Notes: generated from the letters alone by a model not told the origin. 23,381 nt of DNA from Clostridiales bacterium (GCA_019423795.1 JAHZAT010000100.1:1-23381), one strand, 5' to 3'; shown: positions 7,420 to 15,031, numbered from the stretch's first letter. Numbers and translations are program-made.

Positions 7420-8205
7420 CTACCCCAGATACCCCAACTCCTTAGATATCTGCCCAGCAGTCCTATTAAGTTCATCCAACACAAATTCCTTCTTCTTATC
7501 ATCCACACGAAATACCGGAATACTTGCACTCACTGCTGCCACGATCTTTCCTGTGTAATTTCTTACAGGCACTGCCATACAATACATCCCGATCCAGTAT
7601 TCTTCGTCATTAACTCCGTATCCCTGTTTCTTCACTTTCTCTGCCTCATGGATCAACTCACTGACAGTTAAGATCGTATGTGGTGTATATGCTGGAAGTT
7701 CTTCTTTATCTTCGAATAACTTATAAATCTCTTCCTCGCTCATCTCACTGATCATCACTTTTCCAAGTGCTGTTGCATGAATGGATTCATACTCGCCCGG
7801 GCTTACACTGTTGTTCATGCCATTGCTCGTATATTCCATCTTAGAAATAATGATCGTTTCTTTTCCTTTGATTGTTCCATAATCAATCGTTTCGTTTAAT
7901 TTCTTTCCAAGTTCTAATAAATGTGTACGGTCAATATTAAATAGTTGGTTCTGTGCTGGAACTGACAGTCCTACTTTATATAATTCCCAGCCAAGACGAT
8001 ATCTGTTTGTTTCTTCACTCTTTTCAATATAACCATAGTACTGCAGCGTATCTAATAAACGATGGACTGTACTCTTTCCGATTCCTAGTGCATCGCTTAA
8101 TTCACTGACTCCTGCTCCAAGATTCCCTGTATTCTTTGCAAGATGATTTAACAATTCCAGTGCTTTCATTACCGTCTGCACTGGATATTTTGGTTCCTGT
8201 GCCAT
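7420..8205 (-). CDS. IclR-family transcriptional regulator
   Basis: A 261-residue regulator. The N-terminal winged helix spans about 8-72 with recognition segment LGIGKSTVHRLLDTL (40-54). The IclR effector-binding domain follows (about 85-258), with the family features HATALGKVMIS (143-153) and GYGVNDEEYWIGMYCMAVPV (195-214). ATG at 8205 has GGAGG 7 bases upstream. Most members bind small metabolites and control a neighbouring catabolic operon. Here the adjacent genes are the beta-alanyl-CoA ammonia-lyase and the divergent pyrimidine operon, so a dihydropyrimidine, ureido acid or beta-amino acid effector is plausible but inferred. A terminator separates it from the lyase gene, so it is transcribed alone. 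Confidence 0.9.
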   Translation of the reverse strand: MAQEPKYPVQTVMKALELLNHLAKNTGNLGAGVSELSDALGIGKSTVHRLLDTLQYYGYIEKSEETNRYRLGWELYKVGLSVPAQNQLFNIDRTHLLELGKKLNETIDYGTIKGKETIIISKMEYTSNGMNNSVSPGEYESIHATALGKVMISEMSEEEIYKLFEDKEELPAYTPHTILTVSELIHEAEKVKKQGYGVNDEEYWIGMYCMAVPVRNYTGKIVAAVSASIPVFRVDDKKKEFVLDELNRTAGQISKELGYLG

Positions 8206-8253
8206 GACTTTCCTCCCGTTTATCTGTTTTTATATCCTCTTTTGATCACTATC

Positions 8254-8283
8254 ATTATATCAAACCCCGTCTTCACTATGCAA
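8254..8283 (-). promoter_or_regulatory. promoter of the IclR gene
   Basis: On the minus strand TTGCAT (8278-8283), an 18-bp spacer and TATAAT (8254-8259) preceded by TTTGA, giving an extended -10 (TGATATAAT). It lies about 50 bases upstream of the start codon. Confidence 0.6.
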
Positions 8284-8342
8284 AATATTTTTCTTATATA
8301 TCGAACTTTTTTCTAGATTTTGAAACACTTCATATATAATCG

Positions 8343-8378
8343 AAAAAAGAGACGGTATTTTGACTAAATCCGTCTCTT
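8343..8378 (-). terminator. intrinsic terminator of the ammonia-lyase gene
   Basis: CCGTCTCTT (8370-8378) and AAGAGACGG (8347-8355) form a 9-bp stem with a 14-base loop. On the minus strand it ends in TTTTTT at 8343-8348. It follows the lyase stop by about 45 bases. Confidence 0.8.
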
Positions 8379-8421
8379 GATCTTTTCTCTTTCTTCTATA
8401 TATAACTCTCGATCTAAAATC

Positions 8422-8871
8422 TTATGCACGATGTTTCAAATCTTTGAATGATTCTTCCTGTGGTCCTCTCTGGTCTTTCTTCGCAATATATAAACTTCCT
8501 GTTCCTGTTGCGCAAAGAATTGGTGGTTCACATGCTGTTGCCGCTGTATGCTCGATTCCTTCCATATCCGCATCTGTACGATCAAGCATTGTTGCTACCT
8601 TCCATGCTTCGAACTTGCATTTGTAAGACTGGTTTCCTACTTCTTCGATCCATCCTACATATTCCATAAAGTCGCCTACATAGACTGGTGCTGTAAATTC
8701 GATTTTCTCATATCCTAAGAACAAACTAATATCTCCGTCCGCATATACCATCAGTTCTGTTCCTACATCGCCCCACTGAACAACGATTCTTGCTCCATTA
8801 ACGAGTCCACCTACATAGTGAGCATCTTTCTCACTCATCATCATGTGATGTACAACTTTCTTTCCGATCAT
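8422..8871 (-). CDS. acl: beta-alanyl-CoA:ammonia-lyase (hot-dog fold)
   Basis: A 149-residue single hot-dog-domain protein that should remove ammonia from beta-alanyl-CoA to give acrylyl-CoA. Motifs: KDAHYVGGLVNGAR (15-28), GDVGTELMV (34-42), DGDISLFLGYEKIEF (45-59), APVYVGDFMEY (61-71) and GNQSYKCKFEAWKV (79-92). Length and sequence closely resemble, from memory, the Clostridium propionicum Acl enzymes of beta-alanine fermentation; the lysine-pathway 3-aminobutyryl-CoA lyase (Kal) is a more distant relative. The reading frame opens at a TTG (8913), but ATG 8871 has GGAGG 8 bases upstream and gives the family length. It is divergent from the pyrimidine operon that makes beta-alanine, and has its own promoter and terminator. 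beta-Aminoisobutyryl-CoA from thymine is a possible second substrate. Confidence 0.88.
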   Translation of the reverse strand: MIGKKVVHHMMMSEKDAHYVGGLVNGARIVVQWGDVGTELMVYADGDISLFLGYEKIEFTAPVYVGDFMEYVGWIEEVGNQSYKCKFEAWKVATMLDRTDADMEGIEHTAATACEPPILCATGTGSLYIAKKDQRGPQEESFKDLKHRA

Positions 8872-8918
8872 AGCTCTTACCTCCATTTTTCGTGTTCTAT
8901 TATTTAGAATCAATTTCT

Positions 8919-8950
8919 AAATGTTACTTTGTACTGTGATGGTAACATTT
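8919..8950. promoter_or_regulatory. inverted repeat over the ammonia-lyase promoter, candidate operator
   Basis: AAATGTTAC (8919-8927) and GTAACATTT (8942-8950) are perfect 9-bp inverted arms 14 bases apart. They straddle the predicted transcription start, and the right arm overlaps the -10 box at 8939-8944. This position suits repression by the neighbouring IclR protein, which is inference. A weaker related dyad, GTTACGTGTAAAC, lies at 9194-9206 toward the pyrimidine operon. Confidence 0.55.
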
Positions 8951-8967
8951 GATTGTATTTTTGTCAA
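8939..8967 (-). promoter_or_regulatory. promoter of the beta-alanyl-CoA ammonia-lyase gene
   Basis: On the minus strand TTGACA (8962-8967), exact consensus, 17-bp spacer, then TACCAT (8939-8944) with an extended TG one base before it. The leader would be about 60 bases long. Confidence 0.7.
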
Positions 8968-8976
8968 TACATTTTC

Positions 8977-9114
8977 GCAATTTTTCTGTTATTTATAATT
9001 CCTTTCTATTATACAGAAAATTTAATTGCAATTTTTCTAATGAAGCAAGAAATACTTTCCCCTAACTGGAGAGTTGTTTCTGTCTATTTTTTATAAGTAA
9101 TGCACAATTTTTCT
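8977..9114. repeat. three spaced copies of an 11-base motif in the divergent regulatory region
   Basis: GCAATTTTTCT occurs at 8977-8987 and 9028-9038, and as ACAATTTTTCT at 9104-9114, all in the same orientation. Start-to-start spacings are 51 and 76 bases, close to whole numbers of helical turns. The whole 458-base gap between the lyase start (8871) and the DUF1097 start (9330) holds no gene. It carries these repeats, the inverted repeat at 8919-8950 and promoters for both directions. Regulator binding is possible; the base composition makes chance recurrence a real alternative. Confidence 0.4.
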
Positions 9115-9253
9115 GCAAGTTATTAAACATATTATCTAAATATCGTCGTTTTTTTGTCAATCTTTTTCCAATTATTGTATTTATAAACAATCTGTTACGT
9201 GTAAACTTTTTTCTTTTTCTTGATATTTTTTCTCATTTTCAGAAAATAAGCTC

Positions 9254-9284
9254 TTTACATTCCATCTCATGTATCCCTTAAAAT
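9254..9284 (+). promoter_or_regulatory. candidate promoter of the pyrimidine operon
   Basis: TTTACA (9254-9259) and TAAAAT (9279-9284) with a 19-bp spacer would start transcription near 9291, about 40 bases before the DUF1097 ATG. An alternative is TTGTCA (9154-9159) with TATTTA (9178-9183) at 18 bp. Neither is strong, so activation by a regulator is likely. Confidence 0.35.
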
Positions 9285-9329
9285 ACAATCATAGTCATTC
9301 GTGGAGAAAAATAAAGAAAGGAGTTTCAT

Positions 9330-9785
9330 ATGAGTGTAGTTATGGCAAATGCACTTGGCACTGGAATTTTCTGCGGACTCTGGCAAGGTATCGGTTCAGT
9401 TCTTGGACTTGCTACCTGGATGGGCTTCGTCGGCTGTACTTCTTATTTCTCAGCCGGATGTGGAAAAACCGGTTTTATTAAATCCATGTGCAGTAACTAT
9501 GTTGGTCTTCTCTGGGGTATGTGTATTATCATGTCAGGAAATATCAACAGTGGCATTTTGTTTGGTGCGATCGTAACTGGAGCTTTCTCCTGGCTGATCT
9601 GCTATCAATCAAAGATCGATCTATTATCCTTGGTTCCTAACACTTTCATGGGCGGTTTTTCTGCTTTTGCCAGTGGCGGAGATTGGAAAATGCTTTGCAT
9701 CTGCCTTGTCTTAGGAAATATTCTCGGTGTATGCTGCGATTATTCTGGAAGATTTCTGGCAGCAAAATTTGGTAAAGATAATTAA
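9330..9785 (+). CDS. DUF1097-family small membrane protein, first gene of the pyrimidine operon
   Basis: A 151-residue protein that is almost wholly hydrophobic and glycine-rich, with about four or five likely membrane segments (roughly 8-35, 55-70, 75-92, 98-115, 120-138). It resembles the DUF1097 family of unknown function (E. coli YcdZ type). ATG at 9330 has AAAGGAG 6 bases upstream. As the promoter-proximal gene, 47 bases before preT, it probably acts in the same process; uptake of uracil or thymine, or release of an intermediate, are the natural guesses, since no classical UraA/NCS2 permease is present in the window. Several cysteines (C15, C36, C44, C54, C64, C91, C123, C125, C135, C136) are notable for so small a protein. 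Function not known. Confidence 0.75.
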   Translation: MSVVMANALGTGIFCGLWQGIGSVLGLATWMGFVGCTSYFSAGCGKTGFIKSMCSNYVGLLWGMCIIMSGNINSGILFGAIVTGAFSWLICYQSKIDLLSLVPNTFMGGFSAFASGGDWKMLCICLVLGNILGVCCDYSGRFLAAKFGKDN

Positions 9786-9832
9786 TTAAGAAATAAGAGT
9801 GAAACAAATTTTCAAAGGAGCGTGAAATAAAG

Positions 9833-11041
9833 ATGAGTAAAGTAATTAAAAAAGCTTACGCAGAAGAAATGAAACAGGGCTACAATTTAAGAACAGCCAT
9901 GGAAGAAGCATCCAGATGTCTTCTCTGCCATGATGCCCCTTGCAGCAAAAGCTGCCCAGCAAAAACGGATCCAGCAAAATTCATCCGTTCCCTGCGTTTT
10001 AGAAATATTAAAGGTGCTGCTGAAACAATCCGTGAAAACAATCCATTAGCTGGTTGTTGCGCAGAAGTCTGTCCTTATGGTCAGCTGTGTGAACAGGCTT
10101 GCAGCCGTACTGGAATTGATAAACCGATCGAAATCGGAAAGCTTCAGAAATTCTTAGTTGAAATGGAAAAACGCGAGGGTATGGAATTCCTTCATGTAGA
10201 AGAAAAACGTGATGGAAAGATCGCCTGTGTTGGAGCTGGTCCTGCTTCTTTAGCTTGCGCAAGAGAGTTAGCATTATTTGGATATGATGTAACAATCTAT
10301 GAAGCAAATGAAAAAGCTGGTGGTGTTTTAACATACGGAATCGTTCCTTCCAGATTACCTCAGGAAGTTGTTGATTTCGATATTGCAACAATCGAAAAAC
10401 TTGGTGTAACATTTAAGTTTAATGAAACGATCGATGCTGCACGCTTAGAAGAATTAAAAGCTGAGTATGATGCAGTCTTCGTTGGAACAGGATTATGGAA
10501 ATCTAAAGTCATTGATATCCCAGGAAAAGATCTTGATGGTGTTGTAAGTGCGATCGATTTCTTAAAAGATGCCCGCTTAAATAAAGAAAACATGACTCTT
10601 GGAGATACTGTTTTAGTGATCGGTGGTGGTGACGTTGCCATGGACTGTGTAACAACAGCAAAACAGCTGGGTGCAAAAGCTACAATCGTATATAGAAGAA
10701 CAATTGAAGAAGCACCTGCTGATATTGATGAAGTTATGGCTGTACAGAGCATGGGAATTCCTATCATTCAGGAATTTGCACCAGGTGAGATCATCGGTAG
10801 TAAAGGTCATGTAACTGCAATGAAATTTAATGGACGTGACAATGAATCCGAACTTACCATGAAAGCTGATCAGGTTGTATTTGCTATTGGACAGGCTGCT
10901 TGTGACACTACAAAAGATATCAAAGCTGGCGGAAAAGTATTTACTGGTGGAGATATGGTAAATGGTGGAAAGACTGTTGTACAGGCTGTTGCTGAAGGTA
11001 AAGATGCTGCTGCTATGATCGCTGCATATCTGAACAAATAG
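9833..11041 (+). CDS. preT: NAD-dependent dihydropyrimidine dehydrogenase subunit PreT
   Basis: A 402-residue flavo-iron-sulfur protein that takes electrons from NADH and passes them to PreA for reduction of uracil or thymine. The N-terminal helical domain has two [4Fe-4S] cysteine sets: C29, C32, C37, C41 and C75 or C76, C80, C86, C90. FAD binding follows at ACVGAGPASLACARELA (131-147) and a second Rossmann motif at VLVIGGGDVAMDC (about 262-274) for NAD. The organisation equals the N-terminal half of mammalian dihydropyrimidine dehydrogenase, and the length is close to E. coli PreT (about 412). ATG at 9833 is preceded by AAAGGAG, 12 bases away, which is a little long. It is followed 16 bases later by preA. 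Confidence 0.94.
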   Translation: MSKVIKKAYAEEMKQGYNLRTAMEEASRCLLCHDAPCSKSCPAKTDPAKFIRSLRFRNIKGAAETIRENNPLAGCCAEVCPYGQLCEQACSRTGIDKPIEIGKLQKFLVEMEKREGMEFLHVEEKRDGKIACVGAGPASLACARELALFGYDVTIYEANEKAGGVLTYGIVPSRLPQEVVDFDIATIEKLGVTFKFNETIDAARLEELKAEYDAVFVGTGLWKSKVIDIPGKDLDGVVSAIDFLKDARLNKENMTLGDTVLVIGGGDVAMDCVTTAKQLGAKATIVYRRTIEEAPADIDEVMAVQSMGIPIIQEFAPGEIIGSKGHVTAMKFNGRDNESELTMKADQVVFAIGQAACDTTKDIKAGGKVFTGGDMVNGGKTVVQAVAEGKDAAAMIAAYLNK

Positions 11042-11057
11042 AAAGGAGGCATTGATT

Positions 11058-12314
11058 ATGTCATTAAAGAAAGATTTATCTATTGATTTTTTAGGAGTTA
11101 AATGTGAAAACCCATTCTTCCTGTCTTCTTCTCCAGTAGGAAGTAACTATGAAATGTGTGCAAAAGCCCTTGAAGCTGGATGGGGTGGAATTTATTATAA
11201 AACAATTGGTATCTTTATCCCAGACGAGTGTTCTCCTCGTTTTGATATCACTACAAAAGAAGGAACTCCTTGGGTTGGTTTCAAGAATATGGAGCAGATT
11301 TCTGACAAGCCATTAGAAGTGAACTTAGAATATATGCGCCGCTTAAAACAGGATTATCCAAACAAAGTCATCGTTGCAAGTATCATGGGAAGTAATGATG
11401 AAGAATGGACAACACTTGCAAAAGCTGTTACAGAAGCTGGTGTTGACATGATCGAGTGTAACTTCTCTTGTCCTCAGATGACATCTCATGCCATGGGATC
11501 TGACGTTGGACAGAATCCAGAGTTAGTAAAACATTATTGTGAAGTTGTTACAGCTGCTACACATCTTCCTGTCATCGCTAAAATGACTCCAAACATTGGA
11601 AATATGGAAATTCCTGCGATTGCTTCTATGGAAGGTGGTGCTGCTGGTATCGCTGCCATCAATACAGTGAAAGCGATCACAAATATTGATATCGAAAACA
11701 TCACTGCTATGCCTGTTGTAAACGGTAAATCTTCTATTTCCGGATACTCAGGAGCTGCAGTTAAACCTATTGCTCTTCGTTTCATTACACAGATGAAACA
11801 GCATCCAGATCTGGTTAATGTGCCTATCACTGGTGTTGGTGGAATCGAAACTTGGAGAGATGCCTTAGAGTTTATCCTTGTTGGTGCTTCTAACCTTCAG
11901 GTAACTACGGCAGTTATGCAGTATGGATACCGCATCGTTGAAGACATGATCAGCGGATTATCTCATTACATGGAAGATAATGGTATTGAAAAACTTTCTG
12001 ATCTGGTAGGTCTTGCCCTTCCTAATATTGTTCCTGCCGAAGATCTTGATCGAAGTTTCAAACTGCTTCCTAAATTTGATGAAGATGCTTGTGCTGGATG
12101 TGGTAGATGCTATGTATCATGCTTTGATGGTGGACATCAGGCAATTGACTGGGATGAGGAAGCTCGTCGTCCAAGATTAAATACAGATAAATGTGTTGGA
12201 TGTCATCTATGCCTGAATGTCTGTCCTGTTATGGATTGTATCACTCCTGGTGAGATCGTTATTAAACCTGGACGTGAAGAACACGAAATCAAAATCAAAA
12301 CTAAGTACGAATAA
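11058..12314 (+). CDS. preA: NAD-dependent dihydropyrimidine dehydrogenase subunit PreA
   Basis: A 418-residue subunit holding the FMN barrel where uracil or thymine is reduced to the 5,6-dihydro form. The N-terminal dihydroorotate-dehydrogenase-like domain includes SSSPVG (23-28), NFSCPQMTSHAMGSDVGQ (135-152) with C138 as the expected proton donor, INTVKAITN (201-209), NGKSSISGYSG (222-232) and GVGGIETW (259-266). The C-terminal ferredoxin domain has C345, C348, C351, C355 and C379, C382, C385, C389 for two [4Fe-4S] clusters. The active-site loop is identical, from memory, to that of E. coli PreA. A TTG at 11052 is in frame, but ATG 11058 has GGAGG 8 bases upstream and is preferred. Partner of PreT. 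Confidence 0.95.
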   Translation: MSLKKDLSIDFLGVKCENPFFLSSSPVGSNYEMCAKALEAGWGGIYYKTIGIFIPDECSPRFDITTKEGTPWVGFKNMEQISDKPLEVNLEYMRRLKQDYPNKVIVASIMGSNDEEWTTLAKAVTEAGVDMIECNFSCPQMTSHAMGSDVGQNPELVKHYCEVVTAATHLPVIAKMTPNIGNMEIPAIASMEGGAAGIAAINTVKAITNIDIENITAMPVVNGKSSISGYSGAAVKPIALRFITQMKQHPDLVNVPITGVGGIETWRDALEFILVGASNLQVTTAVMQYGYRIVEDMISGLSHYMEDNGIEKLSDLVGLALPNIVPAEDLDRSFKLLPKFDEDACAGCGRCYVSCFDGGHQAIDWDEEARRPRLNTDKCVGCHLCLNVCPVMDCITPGEIVIKPGREEHEIKIKTKYE

Positions 12315-12347
12315 GAAATATCACATTGATAAGGAGGTCTTAGTAAT

Positions 12348-13727
12348 ATGAAAGAATTCGATTTGATCATTAAAAATGGAACCGTCGTAACCTCTACCGA
12401 AAGTTTTTTATGCGATGTTGCAGTGAAAGACGGAAAGATCGCTGCCATGGCACAAAATATTGAAGCAGATGCGAAAGAAATTTATGATGCCGCTGGTAAA
12501 TTAGTTCTTCCTGGTGCTTTAGATGCACATACACATATGGCTATGCCATTTGGTGGAACTGTTTCCGCTGACAGTTACATGGCAGGTACTCGTGCTGCTG
12601 CCTGTGGTGGTGTCACAACGATTTTCGACTATCCTGTACAGCACAAAGGAGAAACGATCCGCGGATTAGTTAACTCCAAGAAAGAAGTTTTAGAGAAAGA
12701 AGCCTGCGTAGACTATGCAATGCACTGCTGCATCACTGATTTAAATGAAGGTGAGATCCTTGAAGAAATGGAAAAGGCAGTTGCTGAAGGTATCACAAGT
12801 TTCAAATGCTTCCTTGTTTACAAAAAAGAAGGAATGATGGTAGATGACGGAATGCTTGCAAGACTGATGCTTCGTGCAAAAGAACTTGGAGCGATGATCA
12901 ATATCCACGCTGAAAACCCTGATCTGATCGATTATTATACAGAGAAATTCTTAAGTGAAGGTAAAACAAGCGCTTGGTATCATTACATGAGCCGTCCTGA
13001 ATTCGTAGAAGCTGAGGCCGACAAACGTGCTGTTCACTGGGCTAAGCATTTAGATGCTCCTTTATATCTGGTTCATATGGCAGATAAAGAAGGTCTGGAA
13101 GCTTGTATCGAAGCCAAAGAAGAAGGTGCTGACGTATTCGTTGAAACATGTCCACAGTATCTGGAATTTACATGCGACGTATACAAACGCGAAGATGGAA
13201 GAAACTTCGTCTGCTCTCCTCCTATGAAAGGACAGGAAAGTCAGGATGCTTTATGGAAAGCAATTAAGAATGGAATGATCGATACAGTTGCTACTGACCA
13301 CTGCCCATTCCAGAGTTATGAAAAAGACTGGGGTAAAGATGACTTTACAAAGATCCCTAACGGGTGCCCTGGTGTAGAAAACTTATATCCATATATGCTG
13401 GATGCCGCAAATAGCGGAAAGATCACTTTTGAGAGAGCTGTTGAATTATGCTCTACAAACGTAGCCAAGATCTTTGGATGCGACAACAAAGGATCTATCA
13501 GTGTAGGTAAAGATGCTGACATCGTTATCTACGACAAAGACAAAGACTTCACGATCAGCGTTGATAATATGCACTCTGATCTGGATCATACGATCTGGGA
13601 AGGAAAACAGTTACACGGTTATCCAATCCGTACTTACCTTCGTGGAAATGTTGTATATGACAATGGAGACTTTGTCGGAACACCTGGACTCGGTGAATAT
13701 GTAAAACGAAGCCCAAGAAAACACTAA
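12348..13727 (+). CDS. hydA: dihydropyrimidinase (D-hydantoinase family)
   Basis: A 459-residue cytosolic amidohydrolase that opens the dihydrouracil or dihydrothymine ring to N-carbamoyl-beta-alanine or N-carbamoyl-beta-aminoisobutyrate. The binuclear zinc site is complete: H61 and H63 (DAHTHM), K153 (SFKCF, the carbamylated lysine), H187 (NIHAEN), H243 (LVHMADKEG) and D317 (TVATDHCPF). Length equals typical dihydropyrimidinases and D-hydantoinases (about 460). ATG 12348 has AAGGAGGT nine bases upstream. It lies 33 bases after preA, exactly the substrate order of the reductive pathway, so dihydropyrimidinase is a better call than allantoinase or a general hydantoinase. Confidence 0.93.
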   Translation: MKEFDLIIKNGTVVTSTESFLCDVAVKDGKIAAMAQNIEADAKEIYDAAGKLVLPGALDAHTHMAMPFGGTVSADSYMAGTRAAACGGVTTIFDYPVQHKGETIRGLVNSKKEVLEKEACVDYAMHCCITDLNEGEILEEMEKAVAEGITSFKCFLVYKKEGMMVDDGMLARLMLRAKELGAMINIHAENPDLIDYYTEKFLSEGKTSAWYHYMSRPEFVEAEADKRAVHWAKHLDAPLYLVHMADKEGLEACIEAKEEGADVFVETCPQYLEFTCDVYKREDGRNFVCSPPMKGQESQDALWKAIKNGMIDTVATDHCPFQSYEKDWGKDDFTKIPNGCPGVENLYPYMLDAANSGKITFERAVELCSTNVAKIFGCDNKGSISVGKDADIVIYDKDKDFTISVDNMHSDLDHTIWEGKQLHGYPIRTYLRGNVVYDNGDFVGTPGLGEYVKRSPRKH

Positions 13728-13777
13728 ACCCTATAATACAAACACTTAACATAATTTTATAAAATCAGAGGATTCTT

Positions 13778-14554
13778 ATGAAGAGAAAGAAATTACGACT
13801 TACGCCGAAACAAGCTGAACACATGCTCTTTAATGTTCTGGAGATTGGCAGCCGAATGCTCGTCTCCGGAGCTGAGGTCCAACGCGTCGAAAATTCGATC
13901 TATCGTATGTGTACTGCATATGGATCGGAAACGACCGAAGTCTTCTGCATGACCTACATGATCGTTGTTACAATTTCCTCCAAGCAATTTGGCACGATCA
14001 CCTTGTCGAGACGGATTCATAACCTTTCCCTGAATCTATATGAATTACTCTATTTAAATGCTTTATCCAGAAGGATGTGTTCCACTCTTCCGGATATGAA
14101 AACGGTCGATCAAAAAATCAGGCAGATCAAAGTGCTGCCAAAGTATGGCCCAATACCCTCCATGCTCATATATGCTTTGATCTCCTCTTCTTTCACAATA
14201 TTTTTTGGAGGCAGCCTTCCTGATGCCGCCGTTTCTGGTATGATCGGAATCGGTATACGGTGTGTCGAACTTCTCCTTCAACCGCTGCCTCTAAACCGTT
14301 TTCTTCTGGTTGTATTATTGTCAACAGTATCGGGCTGTATGGCCGCATCCTGTGTTTATACAAACGCTATGTTTTCTCTGGATAAGATAAGCATAGGAAA
14401 TATCATGATCTTGATCCCTGGACTGATGTTTACCAATTGTATCAGGGAAATGATCTCAGAAAACATGTTATCCGGCTTAACAAGGCTTTTGGAAGCATTA
14501 TTTATTTCTTCTTCCATCGCCATTGGTTTTGCCATTGCTTACTATCTGCTGTAA
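13778..14554 (+). CDS. ThrE/YjjP-type transporter subunit (threonine/serine exporter family)
   Basis: A 258-residue protein with a soluble N-terminal part followed by about five hydrophobic segments. The segment LEIGSRMLVSGAEVQRVENSI (from about 22) is the recognisable DUF1212/ThrE N-terminal signature. The membrane part includes GNIMILIPGLMFTN (about 207-220). Known relatives are the amino-acid exporter ThrE and the YjjPB succinate exporter, which work as a pair of a large and a small subunit. ATG 13778 has only a modest AGAGG site. It sits between hydA and the N-carbamoyl-amino-acid hydrolase gene, so it likely moves a pathway intermediate or product such as beta-alanine, beta-aminoisobutyrate or propionate. 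Its G+C looks slightly higher than in the flanking genes. Confidence 0.85.
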   Translation: MKRKKLRLTPKQAEHMLFNVLEIGSRMLVSGAEVQRVENSIYRMCTAYGSETTEVFCMTYMIVVTISSKQFGTITLSRRIHNLSLNLYELLYLNALSRRMCSTLPDMKTVDQKIRQIKVLPKYGPIPSMLIYALISSSFTIFFGGSLPDAAVSGMIGIGIRCVELLLQPLPLNRFLLVVLLSTVSGCMAASCVYTNAMFSLDKISIGNIMILIPGLMFTNCIREMISENMLSGLTRLLEALFISSSIAIGFAIAYYLL

Positions 14555-14569
14555 AAGGAGGCTTGTACC

Positions 14570-15007
14570 ATGAATCCATATATACAGATCATTGCTGCAT
14601 TTTTTGGATCTCTTGGGTTTGCGCTTTTGTTTAATCTGCGCGGACAATGGCTGTTCTTCACAGCCTTAGGCGGAGGCCTCTCCTGGTGTGTATATCTGAT
14701 CAGCGGATCCTTTATATCTCACTATGAACGGCAATATTTTGCAGCAGCTTTTTTTCTCGGAATCTATTCCGAACTTATGGCACGTAAAACGAAATCACCT
14801 TCCACTCTTTATCTGGTAGTAGGCATGATCCCATTGATTCCAGGAGCCGCACTTTATTATATGATGCGAAATGCCATTCAGACGAATTTTAAAATGTTTG
14901 CCGAACGTGGCTTAGAAGCAGTTATTACAGGTGGAGCGATCGCATCTGGTATCATTACCGCCATGGTATGTTGGAACGTGATCAAATTAAATTTATCAAA
15001 AAAGTAA
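14570..15007 (+). CDS. ThrE_2/YjjB-type transporter subunit (DUF3815)
   Basis: A 145-residue membrane protein with about four or five hydrophobic segments and the family motif MIPLIPGAALYYMMRNAI (about 86-103). It corresponds to the small partner subunit (YjjB, DUF3815) of split ThrE-type exporters. ATG 14570 has AAAGGAGG 8 bases upstream, only 15 bases after the stop of the larger subunit, so both are made together. The two subunits match the N- and C-terminal halves of one-piece ThrE. The cargo is not shown by the sequence; position inside the pyrimidine operon is the only hint. Confidence 0.85.
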   Translation: MNPYIQIIAAFFGSLGFALLFNLRGQWLFFTALGGGLSWCVYLISGSFISHYERQYFAAAFFLGIYSELMARKTKSPSTLYLVVGMIPLIPGAALYYMMRNAIQTNFKMFAERGLEAVITGGAIASGIITAMVCWNVIKLNLSKK

Positions 15008-15031
15008 ATCAATCTTTAGGAGGTAACTATT

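Noticed and set aside
8872..8913. A longer start (TTG 8913) for the ammonia-lyase.
   Set aside because: The ribosome site GGAGG lies inside that extension and points to ATG 8871, which also gives the known family length.
8872..9329. A riboswitch or small RNA in the long gap ahead of the pyrimidine operon.
   Set aside because: No recognisable riboswitch core or terminator/antiterminator pair was found near the DUF1097 start; only promoters, the inverted repeat and short motif copies are supportable.
10008..10767. Long minus-strand open frames opposite preT (10008-10412 and 10360-10767).
   Set aside because: No ribosome site, low-complexity composition (His/Leu- or Ser/Thr-rich) and full overlap with a clearly coding preT; these are shadow frames.
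11052..11057. TTG start at 11052 for preA, six bases upstream.
   Set aside because: ATG 11058 has better spacing from GGAGG and matches the usual PreA N-terminus.
11459..11519. Possible loss of the catalytic cysteine in PreA, because the loop reads AMGSDVGQ where mammalian enzyme has GMGLACGQ.
   Set aside because: The catalytic cysteine is the one in the N-(L/F)-S-C-P motif, present here as C138; the loop is the same in E. coli PreA as I recall it.
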